Shown here one piece after another: positions 17,275 to 26,530 of a stretch of 64,000 bases of DNA. The stretch is from Synechococcus sp. CS-1328 (GTDB lineage Bacteria > Cyanobacteriota > Cyanobacteriia > PCC-6307 > Cyanobiaceae): assembly GCF_025128095.1 (NCBI RefSeq), contig NZ_JAHLYT010000031.1, positions 42,748 through 106,747 of the forward strand, read 5' to 3'. Both the position numbers and the translations under genes were made by a program. The number at the start of each line of letters is the position of its first letter. Position 1 is the first letter of the stretch. The notes below the pieces were generated by a model, which was not told where the DNA came from, did no database searches, and saw nothing but the letters and a program-made list of their open reading frames with translations.

Positions 17275-17418
17275 ATGGAATCCACAGGTTCGCCCGCCCT
17301 CTCCATTGCCCTCGCCGTGCTGGCGGTGCTGCTGGCCCTCACCGGCTTCGGCGTCTATCAGGCCTTCGGGCCGCCCTCGAAGCAGCTCACCGATCCCTTC
17401 GACGATCACGAGGACTGA
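17275..17418 (+). CDS. psbN: Photosystem II assembly protein PsbN
   Basis: A 47-residue single-helix protein required for assembly or repair of the photosystem II reaction centre rather than being a stable subunit. The sequence ends with the diagnostic FGVYQAFGPPSK followed by DPFDDHED. The ATG at 17275 gives the expected length; the longer open frame upstream is antisense to psbH. It is divergent from psbH and followed by a hairpin. Confidence 0.95.
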   Translation: MESTGSPALSIALAVLAVLLALTGFGVYQAFGPPSKQLTDPFDDHED

Positions 17419-17437
17419 GCGGCTTCTCGAATCCTTT

Positions 17438-17463
17438 CCAAACAACGCTGAAAGGTTGTTTGG
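17438..17463. terminator. Hairpin downstream of psbN
   Basis: Perfect 9-base inverted repeat CCAAACAAC / GTTGTTTGG with an 8-base loop, 20 bases after the psbN stop and about 105 bases before the convergent mannosidase stop. It lacks a clear T-run. Probable terminator or 3'-end stabiliser for psbN. Confidence 0.55.
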
Positions 17464-17568
17464 CGCAATGCTTTGGATCGGGTGCACCGGACCGGTCCTG
17501 GCACATCGCCAAAGGGAGCTGGCGACCAGGCCTGTAGCGAACGCAGTCCGCCGGGGGACCCGTGACGC

Positions 17569-20500
17569 TCAGGCACGCCGGCACATCCGCCAGAAACCGA
17601 ACTCCCAGGGCCCCAGCACCGCTGCCGCCTGAGAACCTCCTCTTTGCCGCGACAGCGGCTGAAACAGACCGTCGACCCGCTCCAGCAGCTGCCAGCCGGT
17701 TCCAAGCTCGAGAGGCCGCCGGCAAGGGCCCAGGTTCTGCAAGGTGAGGCGCACCACGCCGGGCTCGGGATCCGGCGCCATGGAGATCAGCTGCACATCC
17801 TCGGCCAGGGCAGGGAAGCCGGATAGCGGATGGGCGGCTCCAATCGCAGCGGTGGGACGCCGCCAGAGGGGCTCGCGCAGACGCTGAGCCGCCGCGGGCA
17901 CAATGCCAGGGCGCCAGCCACCGGCGCAGGGCATCAGGGCCAGCCGCTGGCGTTGCCAGCCGTTGTCGGCGGATGGATCGGGCCAGGTGGGGCCCCGTAG
18001 CAACGACACCCCCAGCGCCTGCGGGCTGGCCGACACCCCCTGGGGTCCATCGAGGAGCACCGCCAGCCCAGGCTCGGCCATGCCATCAGCCGATGCACCG
18101 ATCGCCGCCAGCCAGCTGATCGCCGCCACTTCCCAACGGCTGCGCTCGCGGTTGGTCTGGGGCTCGGCTGGACGCTCGATCACGCCGCCGCTGGTGTCGG
18201 TGGCCCAGCGAACGGCAGGCCAGGCGAGCGGCACCTCGAGTCGCAGCAGTTCATGGCGCAGGCGCCAGTCCACCGCGAGGCTGAGCTCCAGCCAGGGGCT
18301 GCCGGCACGCAGGCGCCCATCGAGCCTCAGCGGGCTGGTGCCGCAGCGGCCCCGCCAGCGGAACGCCGCGCAGAGGGGCCCCCGCTCCAGCCACTGCGGC
18401 GGCCCGTCCCAGATCCAGGGCAGGGGATGGTCGCGGTAGTCGGCCACCAGATCCCAGGCATCCCAGAACTCACCGCGATCGCCGTAGTGCCGCCAGGCCA
18501 GCGGCGCAGCGAGCTGGGCGACGCCGCTGGCATCCCAGAGCTGCTCCACACCCGCGGGCCCGATCGCCACACTCAGGAGTCCATTGGAGAGCCGCCAGAT
18601 GTCGTGCCCCCGATCCGGATCGGGCTCCAGCCGTACGGGATCCCGCAGGGGCAGCGACTCGCCACCGGAGGCGCCAGGGCTCGGGGCGGTGTCCGATCCG
18701 ATCGTGCTGCGCCCCGGTGGCTTTCGCCCCGGTGGCCTTCGCCGCAGGGGCAGGGCCGCCACGCCCGCCGGGACGGGCAGCTGCACCCACACCCCACCGG
18801 ACGCGGCCGGCTGGCTGGCGAGGGGCTGATCGCCCGCCGGGGCAAGCAGGCTCCACTGGCCCGCAGGCAACCGAACAGTGCAGGAGGCCGCCGCCAGGGG
18901 CTGGAGCTGGGCGATCCACCACCTCTGGTCAGCCGGCTGGTCATTCTTCTGGTCATCGGTCTGGCCGGCCGTCTGGTCGTCCCTCTGGCCGGCTGCCGCC
19001 GAGTCTTGACTCGTTGCTCCAGTGGCCGAGCCGACAAGCCCAACAGCATCCCCCGCCACTGCAGCCCCCAGCCAGCGCTCCAGGGCCTGATCCCGCTGCC
19101 GGCGCGCCCTGCGGCGGGCGCGGCGCCACTGGGGCTCCGCCTGTTCGAACACCTCCGGGATCGAGCTGCCGGGAAGGATGTCGTGAAACTGCTGAAACAG
19201 CAGATCGCGCCAGTCGGGCCGGTCCGTCTCGTCCCCCTCCAGCTGGCCTCTCTCTGCCTGAATTCTGTCTACCTTGCCTCCCTGCAGCAGCGCCTGGGCC
19301 AGCTCCGCCTCCCGCAGCAACCGCTCCAGGCTGCGGTTGTGGCGCTTCTGGTCTGGCCGGCTGGTGGGGCAGCCACGGTGCAGTTCCAGGTAGAGCTCGT
19401 CGCGCCACACCGGCAGCGTCGGCGCCAGCGACGCCAGATCCGCCAGGTACTCGCGCAGGCTGCCGTGGCGCTGGGGCGCCGCCTCGGGCTGGGCCTGCCA
19501 GAGGGCCAGCTGCTCGAGCATCTCGGCGGTGGGGCCGCCGCCGTGGTCGCCCACCCCCGGCAGCCACAGGGCGGTCGCAAGGCCAGTGGCCTGCTGCCAC
19601 TCCAACCGGTAGCGCTCCATCGTCTCCGGATCGCCATCGGTGCCGATCGGCGCTGTCATCAGCGCCAGCACCTCAGCGCCGCCGCGGCTGCGCCAGCGGA
19701 ACAGTCGGTGGGGGAAGGGAGTGGTGGCATTCCAGGCGAGCTTGTGGGTGCAGAACCAGCGCACTCCGGTGGCGGCCGCCACCGCTGGCAGACCGGCCCC
19801 GAAGCCGAAGCTGTCCGGCAACCAGGCGAGGCTGTGCTCCCACTCGGGGAACGTGGCCTGGCTGTAGTGCTGCCCCTCCTGGAACTGGCGCAGCAGGGAG
19901 GCCGTGCTCACCAGCACGCAGTCGGTCTCAACCCAGGGACCGTTGAGCGGCTCCCAGCGGCCGGCCCGCATCGCGGCGCGGATGCGCTCGAACAGGGCCG
20001 GGCGGTGCCGCTCCAGCCAGGCGTAGAGCGCAGGCGTGGAATGGCCGAAATGCAGCTGCGGGAAGCGCTGGATCAGATCCAGGGCCGAGGCGAAGGTGCG
20101 CTCAGCCGCCTGCCAGGTGTCCGCCACGGGCCACAGCCAGGCCAGGTCGAGGTGGGCATGACCGAGCACATGAAACCTGGGCTGGCCCGCCGCCAGGGGA
20201 GGCGCGGCGACAGGCGACAAGGGCTGATCCTGACGCAGCCGCACCAGGGCGGCAGCCGTCTCGGCGAGCAGCCCCAGGGGATCGGCCGGGTCGGTCGGTT
20301 CCAGTTCGAGGCGGCTGTGCATCAGGGCGCCGTCGTCGTGGAGGGGGCTGCGCAGCCGCAACTCCAGATCCAGCGGCTCGCCCCGCCACCAGGAGTGCGG
20401 CAGCACCCAGCGGCAGGCGGTGTCGAACAGGTCACCGCGGTGCCGGCAGCTGCCGTTCACCCACAGCTCGGCGCGATCGGCCCACCAGCGCAACACCAGA

Positions 20501-20793
20501 CGGGCCTCGGCTGCCCCAGCCAGATCGCCCCACGCGGAGGGGCAGCTCAGGCGTAGCCGCAGCCGCCACCACTGCTGGCCCCGCGGCCAGACGATCAGGC
20601 CGCGGGCTGTCCAATCGGGCCGTGCCTGCGGCGCCCACGGATGGGTGAGGGCCGGGGCTTCGGAGCCATCGGGCCAGGGGCAGAGCCAGAGGGGCTGGAG
20701 CTCCCGGCGCGAACGTGACTGAAACGTTTCAATCCGGGGGGATTCCTGTTGCTCAGGGCCCTCGGGCATTTTGGATAGCAAGCCAGGACCCAT
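17569..20793 (-). CDS. GH38 family alpha-mannosidase
   Basis: A 1074-residue retaining alpha-mannosidase. The catalytic GH38 domain contains GHAHLDLAWLWPVADT near residue 212 (zinc-binding His and Asp), the nucleophile region WLPDSFGFGAGLP near residue 326, HRGCPTSRPDQKRHNR and QFHDILPGSSIPEVFEQAE (zinc ligands). A beta-sandwich C-terminal half follows, separated by an Asp/Gln/Thr-rich linker (DNA about 18.92-19.02 kb). No signal peptide is visible, pointing to cytoplasmic turnover of mannose-containing glycans. An in-frame ATG at 20769 would shorten it by eight residues. It converges with psbN and is divergent from psbI. Confidence 0.9.
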   Translation of the reverse strand: MGPGLLSKMPEGPEQQESPRIETFQSRSRRELQPLWLCPWPDGSEAPALTHPWAPQARPDWTARGLIVWPRGQQWWRLRLRLSCPSAWGDLAGAAEARLVLRWWADRAELWVNGSCRHRGDLFDTACRWVLPHSWWRGEPLDLELRLRSPLHDDGALMHSRLELEPTDPADPLGLLAETAAALVRLRQDQPLSPVAAPPLAAGQPRFHVLGHAHLDLAWLWPVADTWQAAERTFASALDLIQRFPQLHFGHSTPALYAWLERHRPALFERIRAAMRAGRWEPLNGPWVETDCVLVSTASLLRQFQEGQHYSQATFPEWEHSLAWLPDSFGFGAGLPAVAAATGVRWFCTHKLAWNATTPFPHRLFRWRSRGGAEVLALMTAPIGTDGDPETMERYRLEWQQATGLATALWLPGVGDHGGGPTAEMLEQLALWQAQPEAAPQRHGSLREYLADLASLAPTLPVWRDELYLELHRGCPTSRPDQKRHNRSLERLLREAELAQALLQGGKVDRIQAERGQLEGDETDRPDWRDLLFQQFHDILPGSSIPEVFEQAEPQWRRARRRARRQRDQALERWLGAAVAGDAVGLVGSATGATSQDSAAAGQRDDQTAGQTDDQKNDQPADQRWWIAQLQPLAAASCTVRLPAGQWSLLAPAGDQPLASQPAASGGVWVQLPVPAGVAALPLRRRPPGRKPPGRSTIGSDTAPSPGASGGESLPLRDPVRLEPDPDRGHDIWRLSNGLLSVAIGPAGVEQLWDASGVAQLAAPLAWRHYGDRGEFWDAWDLVADYRDHPLPWIWDGPPQWLERGPLCAAFRWRGRCGTSPLRLDGRLRAGSPWLELSLAVDWRLRHELLRLEVPLAWPAVRWATDTSGGVIERPAEPQTNRERSRWEVAAISWLAAIGASADGMAEPGLAVLLDGPQGVSASPQALGVSLLRGPTWPDPSADNGWQRQRLALMPCAGGWRPGIVPAAAQRLREPLWRRPTAAIGAAHPLSGFPALAEDVQLISMAPDPEPGVVRLTLQNLGPCRRPLELGTGWQLLERVDGLFQPLSRQRGGSQAAAVLGPWEFGFWRMCRRA

Positions 20794-20893
20794 AGGATGA
20801 TGCGGCTGCCGCAGGGCCTGCGAGGCACCTCCCGGAGCCTGTCACTCCCTGTCACCCGTCGTCTCCCTCGCCCCTGCCCCAGCAGGTCAGCCC

Positions 20894-21013
20894 ATGCTCG
20901 CCCTCAAGATCTCGGTTTACTCCGTCGTTTTCTTCTTCATCGGGATCTTCGTGTTCGGCTTCCTGGCGAGTGATCCCAGCCGGACCCCCAGCCGCAAGGA
21001 CCTCGAGGATTGA
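20894..21013 (+). CDS. psbI: Photosystem II reaction centre protein PsbI
   Basis: A 39-residue single-helix subunit of the photosystem II reaction centre that stabilises early assembly with D1. The sequence begins [17 protein letters not shown] and ends [14 protein letters not shown], close to every cyanobacterial PsbI, so the call is firm despite the size. It is divergent from the mannosidase gene and lies 105 bases before the DUF3769 gene on the same strand. Confidence 0.96.
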   Translation: MLALKISVYSVVFFFIGIFVFGFLASDPSRTPSRKDLED

Positions 21014-21117
21014 GGCGAGCCCTGGGGCCGCTCCTCCTGCCGTGACACCAACCGGCCGCCGCGCAGCCTGAGCGACCGCTCCCCCGTGTCAGGATCTGCC
21101 CCGTTTCGCAATACCCC

Positions 21118-24100
21118 GTGGCGCCCACCCCCCGGCCAGTGCAATGGGCCCGTGGCGCCAGCGGTGCGGTGGTTCTGTGGCTGAGCGCCGGCCTGCCCGC
21201 CGCCTTGGCCGCTGAACCAGCCGCCAGCCCGCCGCTGCCAGCCGAGCCAATGGCGCTTCCGGCCGAGCCGATGGCGAAGGCAGTTGAGAAGATGGTGGTG
21301 CCGGCCGCGCCAGTTGGGCAGGCCCCCGAACAATCCGGCGCCCTCCTGACTGGCGGTGACGAAGAGCCCGCTGCCGCCCAGGAGGCGGCCGCTGGCCCGG
21401 CTCCCGCAGTCCAGGCAATCGGGGCGCCTCCCGCCGCGGCCGCCCCAGGCCCCGCTCGCATCGACGGCCCAGCCGCTGCCGACCAGGAGCCTCCCCTTGA
21501 ACTGCAGGTGAGCGCCAATGAGCAGGGTTACGACTCCCGACTGAACCGCTTCGTGGCGATCGGCAACGCCCGCGCCCTGATCGCCGGAGGCCGGGTGCTG
21601 GCCGATCGGATCGAATACGACATCGACGGCCGCACCCTCTACGCGATCGGCAGCGTCCGCTTTCAGCGCGGGCAACAGTATCTACAGGCCAGCCGGCTGC
21701 GATACAACCTGCTGGAACTGGTGGGCGATCTGGAGGACGTGTACGGCGTGCTCGATCTCGACAGCAGCCAGCAGGATCTCGACCTGGAGACGCCGCCAGT
21801 TGCACCCTTGCCGCCGGCGGAGCCGGTGAGCTGCTCACCCCAGATGCCGCCGCTGCCGGACTGGCACCCCTACCCCTGGGCCGTGACCGCCTGGGGAGGC
21901 CAGATGGTGAATGCCAACTTCGGCGACACCTTTGTCTTCAAAGGCAACTGGCGGCCGGAGTATCTCGTGGGCCTGGGGCTGCAGCGGCGCCTGCTGGATG
22001 GCGGGCCGCTGGCCCTGGAGCTGGACACCAACCTGATGGGCCACCGCGCCTCCCAGCAGCCGGGCGGCGGCTTCAACCAGGCTGTGCCCTTCGCCGATAC
22101 GCCCTCCCAGAGCTTCGGCGAGATCACGGCCGGCATCGGCCTGCGCTTCTGGCTGCAGCCCTGGCTGAACCTCTACTTCGTGGAGGGGGTGAGCCTCAAC
22201 ACGAGCGCCAGCAACTACGAGAAGACCTTCCGCGAGAACTACGCCCAGTTCCTCAACTACCTCGCCTTCGAGGCGGAAGCCCTGATCAATCCCCATTGGT
22301 CGGTGGTGGGACGGATCCACCACCGCTCCGGTGCCTACGGCACCTACAGCGGCGTCAAGGAGGGCAGCAACGCCTACCTGCTGGGCTTCCGCTATCGCTT
22401 CGGCCAGCGGGATCCCTCCCGCCAGTTCGCACGGCTGGATGTGCCGATGCCGCCCTCCCTGGGCTGCCCCGGTAGCGCACCGCCCAGTGGCGATCAATCG
22501 CCGGGACTGGCCGAAAGCCTCGAGGATGTGGCCATGGGCACCACCCAGGTGAAGGATGTGGGCGCCACCGATCCCAACGCCACAGCCCCCGAAAGCAACA
22601 CTCTCGAAGGCAACACTCCCGAGAACACCGCTGCCACGCCGCTGAACCGAAAGGCGCCGGCCAATGTCTGGCAGGAGGCTCGACAACGGGAGGCGGAGCG
22701 GCGCCGGGTGATCGCCGGCATCGATCAGCGGGTGCGTGAGGTGCAATTCCAGCAGAGCTTGTCGGCGGAGCGGCGCCGCGGTGCCGGCACCAGCAACCCG
22801 GACACACCCAATCTGGTGAATGATTTCGGCGCGGTGCGGCCGGTGCAGCTCCGGGATCTCAACGCCAGGAGCAACCGCCAGCTGGTGAAGGGAACCATCA
22901 GCCGCTGGCGGTTTCAGGCCAAAAAGGTGCAGCTGGCGCCGGGCGAACTGCGGGCCGATCGGGCCAGCTTCACCAACGACCCCTACACGCCGGCCCAGAA
23001 CTGGATGGACTCGGAGGGTGTGGTGGCCACGTTGCAACCGAACGGCGACACGCTGATCAAGGCGGATCGCAACCGCCTGATCCTCGAAGACCGGCTGCCG
23101 ATCCCGGTGACGCGCCAGACGCGGATCCAGAAGGAGGAAGAGGTGGAGAACCGCTGGGTGCTGGGCAACGACGGCGAGGATCGCGATGGCTTCTATGTGG
23201 GCTACAAGATCCAACCGATCGAGATCGGATCCAGAACCACCCTGGAACTGCAGCCCCAGTTCCTGATGCAGCGTGCGATCGAGGGCCGGACAGACAGTTA
23301 TCCCCTCCCGGGCGAATCTGCAGGGGCCTCGCCCCAGGAGCAGAACATCACCGGGGCCGACATGTTCGGACTCGAAGCCATACTGAACAGCCGGATTGGC
23401 GGCTTTGAGGCCAATGCCAATCTCGACATCTCCACCTTCAACCCCGACAACATCGCCGATGGCACCCGCAGCTGGGGTGACCTGAACCGCAAGCTCACCC
23501 TGCCGCTGCTGGGCGAGAGCACGCTGCGACTGTTCGGCGCCTACCGCTACCGCATCTGGAATGGATCGCTGGGGGAGCAGGACATCTACAGCGCCTACGG
23601 CATCTCTCTGGAGGACAAGGGCATGCTGCCTGCCTGGGGACAGCTGAGCGGCAACTATTTCTGGCGCTTCGGCGTGGGGCGCTATCAGAGCAACGTGTTC
23701 CAGACCAGCAACCTGGCCGACCTATGGCGCGGCAACGCGATCGCCGCGATCAACGCCAGCCTGCCCCTGTGGACCGGCAAGCCGCTGCCCCCAGGTCCTC
23801 TGCCGGGCCAGGCGAATCAGTATTCCGCCGTGCCGGTGGTGCCGGGGCTGAGGTTGAACACCAACCTGACCGGCACGGTCGCGTACTTCAGCGACGGTAG
23901 CAACCAGAACACGATCAGCCTCTCAGGCGGCCCCACCCTCACCCTGGGCCACTTCAGCAAGCCCTTCTTCGACTACACCGAATTCTCGATCACCGGTGGT
24001 GGCACCCTGCGCGAAGGGGTCAGCCCGCTCAGCTTCGATCGGGCGGTGGACCTGGGAACGCTCGGCATCGGCCTCACCCAGCAGATTGTCGGTCCCTTGG

Positions 24101-24339
24101 TGTTGAGTGGAGGAATTGGCTACAACGTGGATCCAAACTCCGAGTTCTACGGTGATGTGACCGGGTCCTATGTGGAGCTGCGCTGGCAACGCCGCGCCTA
24201 CGAAATCGGCGTGTTCTACAGCCCCTACGAACAGCTCGGCGGCATCCGCGTCAAGCTGAACGACTTCAATTTCAAGGGCCCGGGCACCCCCTTCGTGCCC
24301 TTCCATCCAGCCCAGGCCATTCCGCGCAGACCCTTCTGA
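21118..24339 (+). CDS. DUF3769 family, LptD/OstA-like outer-membrane protein
   Basis: A 1073-residue protein with a GTG start and an N-terminal signal peptide ending near ALAAEP. A Pro/Ala-rich spacer follows, then an OstA/LptD-like periplasmic jellyroll region (residues ~125-220, repeated VLADRIEYDIDGRTLYAIGSV-type strands). The long C-terminal part has alternating aromatic and polar strands typical of an outer-membrane beta barrel and corresponds to DUF3769. By homology this is the cyanobacterial counterpart of the lipopolysaccharide-insertion protein LptD. A Thr/Asn/Glu-rich linker sits near residues 480-520. It follows psbI on the same strand. Confidence 0.8.
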   Translation: MAPTPRPVQWARGASGAVVLWLSAGLPAALAAEPAASPPLPAEPMALPAEPMAKAVEKMVVPAAPVGQAPEQSGALLTGGDEEPAAAQEAAAGPAPAVQAIGAPPAAAAPGPARIDGPAAADQEPPLELQVSANEQGYDSRLNRFVAIGNARALIAGGRVLADRIEYDIDGRTLYAIGSVRFQRGQQYLQASRLRYNLLELVGDLEDVYGVLDLDSSQQDLDLETPPVAPLPPAEPVSCSPQMPPLPDWHPYPWAVTAWGGQMVNANFGDTFVFKGNWRPEYLVGLGLQRRLLDGGPLALELDTNLMGHRASQQPGGGFNQAVPFADTPSQSFGEITAGIGLRFWLQPWLNLYFVEGVSLNTSASNYEKTFRENYAQFLNYLAFEAEALINPHWSVVGRIHHRSGAYGTYSGVKEGSNAYLLGFRYRFGQRDPSRQFARLDVPMPPSLGCPGSAPPSGDQSPGLAESLEDVAMGTTQVKDVGATDPNATAPESNTLEGNTPENTAATPLNRKAPANVWQEARQREAERRRVIAGIDQRVREVQFQQSLSAERRRGAGTSNPDTPNLVNDFGAVRPVQLRDLNARSNRQLVKGTISRWRFQAKKVQLAPGELRADRASFTNDPYTPAQNWMDSEGVVATLQPNGDTLIKADRNRLILEDRLPIPVTRQTRIQKEEEVENRWVLGNDGEDRDGFYVGYKIQPIEIGSRTTLELQPQFLMQRAIEGRTDSYPLPGESAGASPQEQNITGADMFGLEAILNSRIGGFEANANLDISTFNPDNIADGTRSWGDLNRKLTLPLLGESTLRLFGAYRYRIWNGSLGEQDIYSAYGISLEDKGMLPAWGQLSGNYFWRFGVGRYQSNVFQTSNLADLWRGNAIAAINASLPLWTGKPLPPGPLPGQANQYSAVPVVPGLRLNTNLTGTVAYFSDGSNQNTISLSGGPTLTLGHFSKPFFDYTEFSITGGGTLREGVSPLSFDRAVDLGTLGIGLTQQIVGPLVLSGGIGYNVDPNSEFYGDVTGSYVELRWQRRAYEIGVFYSPYEQLGGIRVKLNDFNFKGPGTPFVPFHPAQAIPRRPF

Positions 24340-24488
24340 GCCCGTCCGCACCGCACGGATCCCGTCCGCAGCGCCGGCCAGCGGATCCGCCCTATCAGAG
24401 CCGGCCATCAGAGCCATTCAGCCCCGCCTTTCAGCACAGCTTGTCAGCGCCTCCCCGCACCGCCACCGCCACCCACCAACCCTGAGCG

Positions 24489-25535
24489 ATGGGCTTCGAT
24501 CCACGCAGCTGGGCCCGCACACCCGCTCCGGGCCGTCAGGTCACCTGCAATATCGACTCCCTGCTGGCCGAGAACGAGGCCCTGCGGCAGGAGGTACTGC
24601 TGCTGCGCCAGCAGCTCGCCCAGCTGCAGACCCGGGGGTTCCGCTCCGGGGTGAATCCATCCCGCCCGGAGGTGACCACCGGACCGTCAGCCCGCCTCAC
24701 GGTGGAGCAGGTGCGGCGCTGGGGTGAGGCCATGGCATGCCATCCCCGCTGGAGCGAGCTGCGTGTCGGCACCTCTCTGCGCCAGGCCGACACGCTGGTG
24801 TTCAGCGGCCTGAGGGGCCTGATCGAGGAGCGTCGCCGCCACGGGCAGAATCCCCGCGCCGATCTGGAGCAGGAGCTCAATCGCCGCTCCCCAGGGCTCG
24901 GCACCGAGCTGCACCAGGCCCTGCGTGGGCCCCAGAGCAAGGCCCGACTGGCGGTGAAGGCCGCCTTCGCTCTCTACGGCGTGCGCGCGCCGGAGTGGCT
25001 CAACGAAGCCCCGATGCGGGTGGTGGACGACCTGCTGGATCGGATCACCAGGCTGGAGGCCACCGCGCGCACAGGGCAGCAGGAGAAAACGCAGACCAAG
25101 CAGCAGCAGACGCAGCGGCATGGGGACAGGCAGGAACAGTCGCAGAGGCAGAAGCAGAACGCGCGACGGCAGGAGCAAACGCAGACCAAGCAGGAGCAGA
25201 AGCAAGCGCAGAAGGAGAAGGAGAAGGAGAAGGAGAAGGAGAAGGAGAAGGAGAAGGAGAAGGAGAAGGAGAAGGAGAAGGAGAAGGAGCAGGAGCAGGC
25301 AGAGCCTGAAAAGGGACAGAAACAGACGCAGAGGCAACCGGTGGGCAATCGGACCTCTGACCGGCAGAGGGCTGAGGCCCTGGAGCTGCTGGGGCTGGGG
25401 TGGGGCGCCAGCCGCGAAGCGGTGAAGCAGGCCCACCGCCGCCTCGTGAAGACCCATCACCCCGATCGCGGCGGCAACGCCGATTCCTTCCAGCGGATTC
25501 ACGCCGCCTACCAGCTGCTGATGCTGATCGCCTGA
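24489..25535 (+). CDS. C-terminal J-domain protein with Lys-Glu repeat linker
   Basis: A 348-residue protein. The N-terminal ~190 residues form a helical domain, starting with a leucine-zipper-like stretch (LLAENEALRQEVLLLRQQ). Residues ~195-275 are a highly charged Gln/Arg/Lys/Glu linker including thirteen consecutive Lys-Glu pairs encoded by a perfect AAGGAG repeat. The last ~55 residues are a J-domain with the HPD motif (KTHHPDRGG), which would stimulate a DnaK ATPase. No Gly/Phe or zinc-finger domain is present, so this is a type III J-protein; the client is unknown. A duplicated end (CTGATCGCCTGAA) gives a second stop just after the first. Confidence 0.8.
   Translation: MGFDPRSWARTPAPGRQVTCNIDSLLAENEALRQEVLLLRQQLAQLQTRGFRSGVNPSRPEVTTGPSARLTVEQVRRWGEAMACHPRWSELRVGTSLRQADTLVFSGLRGLIEERRRHGQNPRADLEQELNRRSPGLGTELHQALRGPQSKARLAVKAAFALYGVRAPEWLNEAPMRVVDDLLDRITRLEATARTGQQEKTQTKQQQTQRHGDRQEQSQRQKQNARRQEQTQTKQEQKQAQKEKEKEKEKEKEKEKEKEKEKEKEKEQEQAEPEKGQKQTQRQPVGNRTSDRQRAEALELLGLGWGASREAVKQAHRRLVKTHHPDRGGNADSFQRIHAAYQLLMLIA
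25212..25289 (+). repeat. Perfect (AAGGAG)13 hexanucleotide microsatellite in a coding region
   Basis: Thirteen exact tandem copies of AAGGAG (78 bases), in frame, encoding thirteen Lys-Glu pairs in the J-domain protein. Unit changes add or remove two residues without a frameshift, so length variation between strains is expected. Confidence 0.95.
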
Positions 25536-25674
25536 ACTGCTGATCGCCTGAATAACACCGGCTCACCGAGCAACAACGGCTCGCGGAGCAAAGATTGATC
25601 GCCAAGCAAGGGCAGCTCGCTCTGCGGAGGGGCTTTCCGAGCAAAGGCAGCTTGCCGAGCCAAGCCAGGGGCGC

Positions 25675-26334
25675 TCAGACCGCCGAGAAGGCCGTGAGAT
25701 ATGGGAGCCGGACTGCGGTGGCCCGCAGCTGGCCATCGTGGGCGAGCAGCTGGGAGGTGGCATCCCACTGGCCGCTGAGCAGCATGCGGCGGGGTCCATC
25801 GGCCAGGGTGAGGGGCCAGGAAGCGCCTGCTGAGCCCACCGCAGCGGAGTCGGCAGCAGCGTTCAGGCTGACCCGCAGGGTCTCGAGCTCCACCACAACG
25901 CTGGCAGCGGGATCGGCCTGGATTGCGGCCTGCAGTGCCAGGGCGTCGGCGTGGCTGACGCTGAGGCAGGGAATCCCCAGGGCCAGGCAGTTGCCGTAGA
26001 AGATTTCGGCGAAGCTCTCACCGATCACAGCCCGGATCCCCCAGCGCATCAGCGACTGCGGCGCATGTTCACGGCTGGAGCCACAGCCGAAGTTGCGGTT
26101 CACCACCAGCACCGTGGCCCCCTGATGCTCGGGGTGATCGAAGGGATGGGCACCGTTGAGCTCGGCGCGGTCGTCTGCGAAGGCCTGCTCGCCCAGGCCG
26201 TCGAAGGTGACGCACTTGAGGAAGCGGGCCGGAATGATCCGGTCGGTGTCGATGTCGTCGCCGCGCACCGCCACGGCGGTGCCGACCACGGAGGCGATCG
26301 CTCCGAAGGGGAAGGGGGCGCTGGGGCTGGTCAT
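25675..26334 (-). CDS. leuD: 3-isopropylmalate dehydratase small subunit
   Basis: With LeuC, isomerises 2- to 3-isopropylmalate in leucine synthesis. The 219-residue protein has GDDIDTDRIIPARFLK near residue 26, the swivel-domain NRNFGCGSSREHAP motif near residue 79 and GIRAVIGESFAEIFYGN. I chose the ATG at 26334 (MTSPSAP); an upstream in-frame ATG at 26376 adds 14 unconserved residues. It lies 196 bases downstream of leuC on the same strand. That gap is GC-rich and holds nothing else I can identify. Confidence 0.95.
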   Translation of the reverse strand: MTSPSAPFPFGAIASVVGTAVAVRGDDIDTDRIIPARFLKCVTFDGLGEQAFADDRAELNGAHPFDHPEHQGATVLVVNRNFGCGSSREHAPQSLMRWGIRAVIGESFAEIFYGNCLALGIPCLSVSHADALALQAAIQADPAASVVVELETLRVSLNAAADSAAVGSAGASWPLTLADGPRRMLLSGQWDATSQLLAHDGQLRATAVRLPYLTAFSAV

Positions 26335-26530
26335 GGCGGCAGGCAAAGCGAGCGAAAGCGGAACAGGGCGGAGCAAGGGTGCCGGCCAGAGGCCTGGAGG
26401 CAGGGAAAGGAGGAACGGTGCTGCTCAGGGGCAGCGACCGGGCGGCAGCCGTCGGGACAGGAGAACGGCCAGCGGCAGCAGGGGAGGCGGCTGGAGCGGG
26501 CCGGCTCGGCAGCACTCCGGCCGGATCCCC

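Noticed and set aside
20793..20798. TAGGAT as a possible -10 for psbI
   Set aside because: It matches TANNNT but lies about 95 bases before the start, overlaps the mannosidase start codon and has no supporting upstream element, so it was not listed as a feature.
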